64,000 bases of DNA, from assembly GCA_038496675.1 (NCBI GenBank), contig CM076650.1:19176172-19240171 (forward strand). The letters are read 5' to 3'. Position 1 is the stretch's first letter. Each line of letters begins with the position of its first letter. Shown here piece by piece: positions 13,523-23,353 of this stretch. The notes beneath the pieces are model-generated. The model saw nothing but the letters and a program-made list of their open reading frames with translations, did not search any database and was not told the DNA's origin. A program made the translations under genes and the position numbers. Source of the stretch: Rachycentron canadum. Lineage: Eukaryota > Chordata > Actinopteri > Carangiformes > Rachycentridae.

Positions 13523-13600
13523 CCGTGTTTGGTTTGTTTAGCAACAGACTGTCGCGCTCGTGACGTAAACGTAGGCCAACCCAGAGGATTCTGGGAGATG
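13523..13600 (-). other. r3hcc1l: 5' noncoding exon of r3hcc1l (3' border firm)
   Basis: On the minus strand a strong donor (GG|GTAAGC) lies at 13523/13522. An acceptor (ATCCAG) sits about 30 bases before the coding start. This predicts a short noncoding first exon. The 5' border is a guess. Nearby are a CRE-like TGACGTAA (13561-13568) and a TTCTGGGA motif resembling the ZNF143 site. Confidence 0.45.
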
Positions 13601-13940
13601 GTGTTCTTGTGAGGTGCTGCAGGCTGAGCCCACGTTTATTTCACGTCAAAACATTTGTTTTCAGCAGAATATATGTTTAATACTTAAAATATGTGCATTT
13701 TCACATCGGCAGTAGTTATTAATTAATAATTAGTTTATTATTTACGTGTTTCTGCTGTGATGTGTTTGAATGTCAGCGCCTACAAAACATCCGCGTCTCA
13801 CGCACTCGTTCACAGGAAACACAGCTCAGCCATTGGCCACCGTCTTAATTAGTCACACGCAGCTCTTCGCTGATTGGTCGATCTCCTGCACGTTACACAA
13901 ACTGTTTCGTAAATTGTAACAGCAGAAGTTGTGTAAGGTT
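13560..13940. promoter_or_regulatory. Divergent promoter region of r3hcc1l and crtac1
   Basis: The first exons of r3hcc1l (minus) and crtac1 (plus) face away from each other across about 0.3-0.4 kb. The interval has more CpG than its surroundings, a CRE-like site at 13561-13568, a direct ATTGG at 13832-13836 and another at 13873-13877 (inverted CCAAT boxes). No TATA box is evident. Shared promoter function is inferred from the geometry only. Confidence 0.45.
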
Positions 13941-14040
13941 GAGGAGCTGAGCCAGATGGTTTGATAACTGTGCTGACTCCACTCACATCGCTGCAGAAAC
14001 ATCAGGTCATTTCCATCTCTCCACACCGAGGAGCTGTCAG
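13940..14040 (+). other. crtac1: 5' noncoding exon of crtac1
   Basis: A consensus donor (GCTGTCAG|GTGAGA) at 14040/14041 pairs with an acceptor (cccattag) at 14743, nine bases before the start codon. This gives a noncoding first exon whose 5' end is only estimated. The 700-bp intron between shows no other exon. Confidence 0.45.
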
Positions 14041-14752
14041 GTGAGACGGTGAGGAAATACTGAGGGAATTCAAGTCCTGTGTGTCAGACGGACGATAGAA
14101 ATCTCATTGCAGTTGCGTGATTATTAAGAGCAACAATAACACTGAAGATGCTGCACAATGGGCGCTATTTTAATCTACGTCTCTTTTTAAAAATGTTAAT
14201 CAATTCAAATGTAGGATTGGTTTCACTCAACAGGGGAAATAGTGCTGTTCAATGGTAGATTTACAGGGAATAACCTTAAATCTACCATTCACCCAGGCTT
14301 ACCACTGACTAATTATTTCTCTGTTTTTCATATTCGCTCACTTGAATCATCACCTTCGTTCTGTTCACAGGACCGTGGGCTTTGATTGATTTATTTCAAT
14401 GTGTGTTTGTGCTGTTTATCTGTAATTATCTGAACAAAATCTGTAATTGGTTCATTTTAAATAGAAAGGACAAAGCGCCACAGTTATTAAGTGTAGCATG
14501 TTCATAATGTTTGGAAACAGTCATTTTAAAGACGTGCTGAATCTATTCTTGCGTACATATGAAGTTTCTACTGTGAAGGCCGAGCTTGAGTTGAATGTAT
14601 AAAATGTTCTCATAATTCTGTCTGAGAATTAGAAATGTTTCTGCTTTACATAAAGATGCTTCTATGCTATATATCTTGTCATAAATATACTTGAATCTTA
14701 AACTAAAACCCATGAAACACACCCCTGCTCTGTGACCCATTAGGTTGCCGTG

Positions 14753-16828
14753 ATGTCTGGTTCAGGTGTGCTGCTCCTCCTGTTGGTCGAAGTCTGGCAT
14801 CGGTCTCATGCCCAGAGCTCTCAGCCCATGCTCCAGGTTGTAACACAGACTATGCTTCCTCCTGACAATCTGCACAATCCAACACAGCTCAACTATGGCA
14901 TGGCCGTAACAGACGTGGATGGTGACAGCGATCTAGAAGTGGTGGTGGCAGGGTGAGGGGCCGATGGCACATACAGTATACAGCCATAAGATTGTTACCT
15001 TGTGTAGAAATACATATATGACTGTACATGTGCATAACAAATCTATGTGATGTTTTCCCTCAGGTACAATGGGCCCAACCTGGTGCTGAAGTACGATCGC
15101 ACTCAAAACAGGCTGGTAAACATTGCTATTGATGACAGTAACTCTCCGTACTACGCACTGAGGGACAGAGCAGGTAACGCTATTGGAGTTACAGCCTGTG
15201 ATGTGGATGGAGACGGACGTGAGGAGATCTACTTCCTCAATACAAACAATGCTTACTCTGGTAAATAGTCCAATGTCAAAATCAATCCTCACTAAAGCAA
15301 ATTACATGACCCCTGACATGTATGCCCCTGACATACTGGGGTAATGTGTGTGAGGGGAAGTGAGGTCATAAGAATGTTTTTTCCATATGTGTAATGGTTT
15401 TTATTATATAGGACGAGCAACTTATTCAGACAAGCTCTTCAAGTTTCGTAATGGCCGGTTTGAGGATCTTCTGAGTGATGAGCTCAATGTGCGTCGTGGT
15501 GTCGCTAATCGCATGGCGGGGCGTTCTGTGGCATGTATTGACAGAAAGGTCAGAAGACAGAAAGGTCATTTTGTTAACCTTTTCATATCAAGTCCCAAAA
15601 TTTGATTCCTCAATTTGACCCACCCCCCTTTTGCCTCTTACTTCTCTTACCTGTTGTTACCCCACAGGGAACAGGCCGTTACTCAGTCTACGTGGCCAAC
15701 TACGCCAGTGGCAACATTGGCCCTCACGCTCTCTTAGAGATGGATGAGGCTGCCAGTGACGTGAGCAGGGGCATCATCGCCCTGTCCGACGTGGCCACTG
15801 AGGCTGGCGTCAATAAGTTCACAGGTGAGGTGGGGTCTGCCAGAGAAGTGAGACATTGTGGCGATTTGAGGTTGGTATTTACATTTTGCTTGTTGCGCAG
15901 GTGGTCGTGGTGTGGTGGTTGGACCGATCCTGAGCCAGGCCAGGTCTGACGTTTTCTGTGACAACGAGAACGGAAACAACTTCTTGTTTAAGAATAATGG
16001 CGATGGGACTTTTGTTGACATGGCCAAACAGGCAGGTGAGTATGGCGACATGAAAGCATGTGTGTAAGAAGTTGGACTTTGATTACAGTCGATCATTTTT
16101 GAAATTATTTGAAGTTTTACAAATAATTTTTGACAGCAAATATTCTACTGTTTACCCTGTTGCATTTCATAGCTGCTAGTACTTAACCATCGTGTCACAT
16201 TTTTCTTTCATGGAGTAGTTCTATATTTTGTTGCATGGTTGTTTGTCTTCTTTAGTACAACCACAAGATGTCACCAAAGACATCAAAACCTATTAAAAAG
16301 AATTCATACAAATTCACTATATTGTTTTTCCAGCACTGGTAGCACCCTAGCTTTTAAAACTGTCTCCATATTCAAAGGTGTGGAGGACCGGTACCAACAT
16401 GGCAGAGGAGTAGCACTAGCTGACTTCAATGGCGATGGAAAGACAGACATCGTCTATGGCAACTGGAACGGTCCACACAGACTTTTCCTGCAGGGCAGCG
16501 ACTCTAAGTTTCAGGTGAGGAAGAAAAACAAGACAGTGTCTAAAAGAATATCAGATAAAGGTGTAAAAAATTAAAAAGGTGCTGATAAAACAGGATTTCA
16601 AAAGTTATGTGCTTTGTTGTGCAGAACATAGCCACTGGAGGATTTGCTACACCTTCACCTATTCGCACAGTCATCGCAGCTGACTTTGATAATGACAAGG
16701 AGTTGGAGGTGTTTTTCAACAATATTGCCTACAGAGGAAACGCCCCAAACAAGCTGTTCAGGTAAGATCCTAATTATTATATGGACCCAAGTTGTAATGA
16801 GAGGCAACCTCACTAAACCTTTATTTTA

Positions 16829-16897
<69 letters not shown>

Positions 16898-18143
16898 GCA
16901 GGGTGTCAAGGAGAGCTAATACAGACCCATTGATCCAGGAGCTTCATGTGGGAGATGCTGCAGAGCCACAGGGGAGAGGCACAGGTCAGCCAGCTCTCAG
17001 CTCAGAGGACAGTGGGCAACGTGTTTTTATCAAGTTTATTTTAATACAGTTGTAACCTGAAAGGAATATGCCTCTGCTTCCTCTCTCTTTGGATGAGATT
17101 TACAGAGACGCAGCTGTCAGAGTAAAACTGTTATGTAGGTCAGAGCAGTGAAAGCTCTGTGTGTTTTGGACAGGTGGCACTGTGACAGACGTGGATGGGG
17201 ATGGACAGCTGGACCTGCTGCTGGCACATGGAGAGAGCGCCCAGCAGCCAATCTCTGTCTTCAAGGTCACACAGGTGTGTGTGCATGTGCATGTAGTTCA
17301 TGATATTCCAGCTCTGGCTCCACAGCCTGACTTATCATCCGTGTCATCAGGGCTCGTCCAATAACTGGCTGCGGGTCATCCCTCGCACCCAGTTTGGCTC
17401 TTTTGCCCGGGGTGCCAAGGTAACAGCCTTCACCAATCAGAGTGGAGCTCACACACGCATCATTGACGGAGGCTCCGGGTACCTGTGTGAGATGGAGCCT
17501 GTCGCCCACTTTGGTTTAGGTAATAGCCTCTACATGTTATACTTAGAGATGATGAGGCACATAGATCAACTAAAAGACATCCATACATATTTTTGCTATG
17601 TATTCATCCCAATATCGACAGATTTAAATTCATGTGTTCATTTTTCTACCTGTGACTCACAGGAAGTGATGAGGTGAAGGTACTGGAGGTCTCCTGGCCA
17701 GATGGCAGCTCCTTCACTCGAACCCTGCAGCCTGGTGAAATGAACTCGGTAGTGGAAATAGCATATCCCAGACAAGGGGAAATGTCTGCGCTTGCTAACG
17801 ATACACAGGTATCCAGTGCAGTTCAACGGCTTGAACTATGAACACAGTTCATGTTAATGTTCAGCGTCTTGTCTTTATCTCACTGTCAACTTCAGTTCCG
17901 ACACAATTTTACAACAACACCTGGCAGTAAAAGACAACACTGTATAAAAGGCTGCTGATTTTCAGTCCTTTGTCTTTCTGTAATTCAAAATTTTCTTTAT
18001 TTTCAGTGTGGTAAAGGATTTACTATCAAGAACGGCCACTGTGCAGGTAGGCAGACTATTTAATAACTTGTTAAATGAAATCAAATATTTGTTAGTTTTG
18101 TTTTTAATTTTCTTTAATTGTTTATGTTTTTACAGGTCTTTGA
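14753..18143 (+). CDS. crtac1: Cartilage acidic protein 1 (short form without EGF-like domain)
   Basis: Secreted extracellular-matrix glycoprotein with an integrin-like beta-propeller. Thirteen coding exons: 14753-14952, 15064-15260, 15412-15548, 15668-15824, 15901-16035, 16378-16514, 16625-16761, 16902-16984, 17174-17274, 17351-17519, 17663-17808, 18007-18046 and 18136-18143. Phases agree and give 548 residues. A hydrophobic signal peptide (residues 1 to about 21) is followed by FG-GAP/VCBS calcium-binding loops (VTDVDGDSDLE, ACDVDGDGREE, LADFNGDGKTD, AADFDNDKELE, VTDVDGDGQLD). A UnbV/ASPIC domain lies at about 429-505 (NNWLRVIPRTQFGSFARGA, IDGGSGYLCEMEPVAHFGLG). The last coding exon adds only Gly-Leu-stop after GHCA. 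In mammals the EGF-like calcium-binding domain begins at this same junction. No EGF exon was seen downstream by eye. Intron 8 ends in a long GT repeat. Confidence 0.93.
16831..16897 (+). repeat. (GT)n microsatellite at a crtac1 3' splice site
   Basis: About 33 GT units fill the end of crtac1 intron 8 and stop at the TTGCAG acceptor of exon 9 (exon starts 16902). The repeat occupies the place of the polypyrimidine tract. Confidence 0.97.
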
Positions 18144-18359
18144 GGATAATCACATGAAAGCATAATAATGTTCCAGAGAACGTGATCTTAAAAATATGTG
18201 ATCTTTTTTGGTGTGTGCTATTACACAGGGGCCTTGTTGTTTTCTTTACTCTATGAGTAGTTTTAATATTTTTGTGTTTCTTATTTTTTCTAACTTTTCA
18301 TGATTAATTTTTACTGCTACTGCTGTGTTATGGTTTTATGAGCCATGACAAACTCTCTA

Positions 18360-18365
18360 AATAAA
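18360..18365 (+). promoter_or_regulatory. crtac1: Poly(A) signal AATAAA of crtac1
   Basis: AATAAA 217 bases after the crtac1 stop, with a T/G-rich region downstream (attctgggtgagtc). It supports transcript termination soon after the short last exon. Confidence 0.55.
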
Positions 18366-18389
18366 CTGCTACAAATCAATATTCTGGGT

Positions 18390-19685
18390 GAGTCAGATTA
18401 TCATTTCACCAGTACAGAAAAAGTCATATCTATCTTCGGTGCGCTTAGACACACCAAGTATGTGCTGCCTGTATGTTTGAGGAAGTGCTCAGTTTGCCAG
18501 CTGAAGCAGAGCTAAGCAAGATCTGAATTCTGACTACAAGGGAAAAGACTTCCTTTATTCCTTTGTGTAAACGTATATCTCCTCCATATATCATCATTCC
18601 ATGTTACTGTCATGTCCTACTGTGTTGTCTCAACCTTATTCTGCCCTTCCCTGTGTTTCCTCATTCTATCCTTTCGTCCATGCAGCCTTGGCCTCGTTTT
18701 ACATTGGCGTCCACTCCACTTCTGTCTCCACGTTTGAAGCCTCCTGTTTTAAGGCAGTTTTAGTGCAGTGTGTCTTGTTGCTGTCTGCAGTGGCAGATCT
18801 CAGGGGCTGGTAGTCTTCAGGGCAACAATGACAGAGTAAGAAAGCTTTATTCAGCTCTGCTTGTCTGAACCAAACGCTGAATCCCAGTGACATGCGGGAA
18901 CAGTCTGTCCATGTGTCTACACCATTTGATCACATCCTAGTATCTGGACTGAATTGTCATGTCAAGCATGTATACTTGAATTTCAAGCTTTTCAGCTTTT
19001 AAGATCAAATGAATATGATTTTTAGTGCATGCGATGTGTTAAAATTATCATTATTATGTTCATGAGGCCTTACTAGTTACTAGTAACACAAACGATGGCT
19101 CTGTTCTGTTAAAGTGTTCCAGTAAGACATAAAAGATTGTGACAGTGAGCCAGCATGCACACCAGCACCCTGAATTTATTTTATGTACACATGCTTTTTT
19201 TTTCTAATGTGACATGTCAAAATATCTTGCGTGAAAAAGGTCTATACTGATGAACAATAACTATTCCTGCACCCATTTGCCAGTAAATAACTTGCTTAAA
19301 GTTCACATGGGGATTTGAAATTGTGTCCATAAAGCATGGTTTAATATAAGAAAAGCCATTGTCACAGCAGTCACTTTGATTTAATGATAATATAATAAAT
19401 AGAATTCAAGCTGCATTCATTGATTTTTGGCCACTTTGGGGCAGATATATATTGCCTGCTTCTGTCCACCCGATGAATGTATGTCCATTATTGTCCATTA
19501 TAAGTCAATTATTGATTGCAAAACATTTTTAGCCCAACTTTAATATATTGGCTGCATTCCATTTAGTAGACCCAGCCGTGACCCAGTAACCCTTTAATCT
19601 GGTGTGACAACAGGTGTCTACTTTGTGTTATTACAGTAAAATAAGAATAGATAAGAAAGATGAGCTCTGTGCAGCTGTGATGAAA
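18390..19685. other. Spacer between convergent crtac1 and golga7b
   Basis: About 1.3 kb without a convincing exon. It was read specifically for a missing crtac1 EGF-like exon (cysteine-rich, Asn-Glu-Cys start) and none was recognised. Confidence 0.45.
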
Positions 19686-19690
19686 CAGTA

Positions 19691-19696
19691 TTTATT
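19691..19696 (-). promoter_or_regulatory. golga7b: Candidate poly(A) signal of golga7b
   Basis: AATAAA on the minus strand about 1.1 kb beyond the golga7b stop codon. It would place 19.67-20.78 kb in the 3' UTR. Confidence 0.35.
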
Positions 19697-20777
19697 TGAC
19701 ACCAGTCTGATATAACTCATTGCCCTGTGTCAAACAAGAAGCAGTACGAAAGTTAGTTCTTGCACACAATGTCACCAAAATAAAAGACACATTCACATTT
19801 TTGAGCCAGCTTTTGGCAGTTATTGTTCTTTGGAAGTTGTATTCTTAAACTGAACTATTATCAGCGATGTATTTTAAAACACAAAGGGCAAGATTCAGGA
19901 AGACTTTTTGACCCATTCTCAGTCTACTTACTGTTGCATTTAATGCACAGTGCAACTTTGCATAATCACAATTTAGGAAAAGTTGGCCTCTCTCATTGAA
20001 ACCAAGTTAAGTACTTGGATTTGTCCATGTGTCTGTGTGTCTAATTAGCTTCATGTGAGAGATATGAAAGATCTGCTACATTATATACATGGACGGGCAG
20101 AGTGACATTCATCTGCTACCAGACAGCATGATTTACAGCAGAGGTGATGGAGGAAGAGCTTCTTCATACAGTTAATCTGGGCTCTGGGAGGGTGAAACTT
20201 TGCTGTGCCCAGATCAAACGCTATTGTTCAGTGTGCAGGGTGGATGGAGATGTGTTCAGTCCAATTTCCTGGTTGGTCCGGCATGGTCAGAGTGCAGCTG
20301 TGGCTGATCCGGACTATGTGTTGCAGCTGTGGTGACTGAGGTATGAGGTTTGGTGAGGCTTGTGGTCTTCACTCCTGTCTCAACACTTCCATTTTTTTTC
20401 TCACCTCCTTCCATCCTTTTTTATCACCCACCAAGACAGAAAGGAAGGTAATGGTACGATCACACAAAGTATTACAAGCTAGATTTGTTTTCTTTTCATT
20501 CAGACATTGCATCCAAACATCACTGCCAGAGTGCATGCACATTGCTTTGCAGGACACTGGTAAAAATGTGTGTTTTAAGTGTTCATTGTGAAAAAGGCTT
20601 AAACAATTTAAGCATGTGATGACAGGTAAGAAAAAAAACAAAGCGAGAGAATCCTTTGTGTGAGCATAGCTGAGGGATGTATGTGCTAAGTGTTGGAACA
20701 GGAGTGGTATCGTTGTCCTAACGCCTCCTCTGGGGTTTTGAGTGATCAGGGGGACGTGGTCATCAGGAAGTATCCAG

Positions 20778-22809
20778 TCATCGAGCTGTGCTGCCAGACA
20801 CAGAGCTGCTCCCAGAACTGGAGCCACTGGAGCCCCGGTCTTCATAGATGGAAATCTCTATCTGGGGAAAGTAGTTAGGGACTGATACTTCACATATGGG
20901 TATAATTAAATGGAAAAGCTGCTCATACTTAAAAATACATGCTTCCACAAATATTGGGCAAGGATACGACACGCATTCCCCTTTCTATGGGATCTGTGAT
21001 GAGCAGACCTCTGGGGGCATAGATCTTCTCATTCTGCTCTTGAATGTACTTGGCTATCTTCTTCAAAACCTGACACATACGACAAAAAACAGTGAGACGA
21101 AAAAATACAAGTTCATAACTTCCTTAGAGCATAACATTGAGATCACCAGTCTGACCTTCTCATAACGCGTCTCCATGCAGAGGAAGATGAGATAGGCTGT
21201 AGCGCAGGCCAGACACCCCTCTAAGTAAGACTGCCCTCCAATCTTTTCTGCCTCTGCGTAGTAGCTATTCAGAGACTTCACAGTGTCCTCAAACAGCGTC
21301 CGCTCAATCTGGAGGCACACGCAGGACAAAGTCATGAATAGGGGCATTCTGTGCAGTGATAACATTCACCACATCATCCTTTTTATTATAAAAAGCAATT
21401 GTAGCAGCTATGAATCAAGGCTGCAGCTTACAATCTGGCAACAATTTGCTCAAATTTCATCACCTTGCCCTTGAAAAACTTTGAGACATAATGGTAGTTA
21501 ATTATCAAACAAACATTTCATATGAAAAGCTCATCAAAATGTCCAATATATATTAAATCCCAATGCGTGTGTTGTTAGCGTGTTTAGTTGAAAATGCCCT
21601 GAGTCACAGGCTTGTGTCTCCTCACCCTGCTCTCCAGCTCAGAGGGGAACTTGGTCTGAAACTTGCAGGTGGTTCCTTCACTGTAGTCCCTCTGGATAAA
21701 GACTTTGTTGGCCAGAGATGCACTGTGCCTCAGCTCCTGCAGGTTGTGAAACTGAGGACACACACACAAGCAAAAAAGAGGACAGTAAGGGTTAACACAG
21801 TATCCCTTTAATGAGCCCCCAGAGAGAGACGGAGCTACACCCCTCTGTGCACCTCTCCACCGGCAATGTGTACAAACAGAGGCTGATTTGGAAGCGTGGG
21901 ATGATAGAGGAGATGCAGACAAGGTGTGATCAATCACTCTGTGGACCAGTGACTGCGCTCATTTCTGCCTTGTTGTCTGTTGGAGCAGGGCCAAGCATCG
22001 GACATACTATCTTCTACACACACTTCATTCTCTCTCTCAGGAGATGGGACAGCATTTCACTACAGCTCACACCAGATCGATCAGGTGGAACAAGATGAAG
22101 CAGACCGATAAAAAGCCCATCCATATTATTATTATTATTATTATTTTATATACAATTCCTGTAGTTCCAGCATTTACAAAAGCTCAGAGGAGAAAGAAGC
22201 TGAAGGAGCGAGTGAGTGAGGTCGGGGCGGCGTGGCTTCTGTCCATGGTGCTGAAAGCTGGTCCTCTCCCTGTGTGTGTCTGTGTGTGTCTGTGTGTGTG
22301 TGTGTGGTCACTGGTCAACACGGTGGCCTGTCACCGGATTAACGGGGCGTTTGAGCAGACAAAAACAGACCTGCTTTCACCAAAACAGCTTAACATCGCG
22401 GGGAGAGACCCGCGCGGTGATCCGCGGTTTCTGCCACATTTCTGTGTCCGTGAAGCGCAGCTCACTTTCTAAATTCCCCATAATGTTTTTGGGTTGTTTT
22501 TTTAATTTGAATTTGAATGTTTGTCTTTGGTTTCTTTTGAACAACAGAAGACGCCTGGAGGAAATAAAATAAAAACGCTCTACCCTTGGACGAAACTGGA
22601 CTGATAATGTAGGACGCGGTCGCCAGTCCGGATTCAAGTGAAGCTCAGTGTAACCGTGCGCAGCCTTAATGCCCTTTCTGGCCATGTTATCTGCACCCGA
22701 GCGCCCGCGTCCATTCACATGACCGCACGCTACAGCTGTTTGTGGCGGAGATCGACACCCGAGCAGCAGATCACACCGATAATATCCCCAGTCTTACCTC
22801 TGTCGCCAT
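20778..22809 (-). CDS. golga7b: Golgin A7 family member B
   Basis: Small protein of the Golga7/Erf4 family; the paralogue Golga7 is a cofactor of DHHC palmitoyltransferases. Five exons on the minus strand: 22809-22798, 21751-21626, 21308-21156, 21069-20968 and 20861-20778 (stop 20780-20778). All junctions are phase 0, giving 158 residues (human about 167, from memory). The first coding exon holds only four codons (MATE). The body includes KVFIQRDYSEGTTCKFQTKF, EAEKIGGQSYLEGCLACATA and YIQEQNEKIYAPRGLLITDP. The tail is Ser/Gly-rich (EDRGSSGSSSGSSS), which separates GOLGA7B from GOLGA7. The Cys in the EGCLAC segment is the likely acylation site by family knowledge. The promoter side abuts a polypurine tract with an assembly gap. 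Confidence 0.95.
22124..22146 (+). repeat. (ATT)n microsatellite
   Basis: About seven ATT units in golga7b intron 1. A second simple repeat of GTGTGTCT-type units lies nearby at about 22269-22306. Confidence 0.85.
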
Positions 22810-22898
22810 GTTGCCATCCGTGGCCGTGGGGACGAGTCCCTGCATGCGCTGAAATTGCTTTACTGGGACACAGGGACGGATTGGAGGAGCGGAGGGGG

Positions 22899-23353
22899 AA
22901 GGGCGGGGAGGGGAGGGGAGGGGAGNNNNNNNNNNNNNNNNNNNNNNNNNNNNNNNNNNNNNNNNNNNNNNNNNNNNNNNNNNNNNNNNNNNNNNNNNNN
23001 NNNNNNNNNNNNNNNNNNNNNNNNNNNNNNNNNNNNNNNNNNNNNNNNNNNNNNNNNNNNNNNNNNNNNNNNNNNNNNNNNNNNNNNNNNNNNNNNNNNN
23101 NNNNNNNNNNNNNNNNNNNNNNNNNNNNNNNNNNNNNNNNNNNNNNNNNNNNNNNNNNNNNNNNNNNNNNNNNNNNNNNNNNNNNNNNNNNNNNNNNNNN
23201 NNNNNNNNNNNNNNNNNNNNNNNNNNNNNNNNNNNNNNNNNNNNNNNNNNNNNNNNNNNNNNNNNNNNNNNNNNNNNNNNNNNNNNNNNNNNNNNNNNNN
23301 NNNNNNNNNNNNNNNNNNNNNNNNAGGGGAGGGGAGGGGGAGGAGAGAGGAGG
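22899..23353 (+). repeat. GGGGA polypurine minisatellite interrupted by assembly gap
   Basis: GGGGA-like units flank both sides of a run of N (22926-23324, 399 bases), within 100-550 bases upstream of the golga7b start codon. The same motif on both sides suggests the gap is itself repeat. Runs of four G are able to form quadruplexes, which would explain the sequencing failure. Confidence 0.8.
22926..23324. other. Assembly gap (399 N)
   Basis: Unsequenced bases. The real length may differ from 399. Long open frames reported across it are artefacts of untranslatable bases. Confidence 0.99.

Noticed and set aside
16644..17055. Frames containing repeated Cys-Val
   Set aside because: They are translation of the GT microsatellite.
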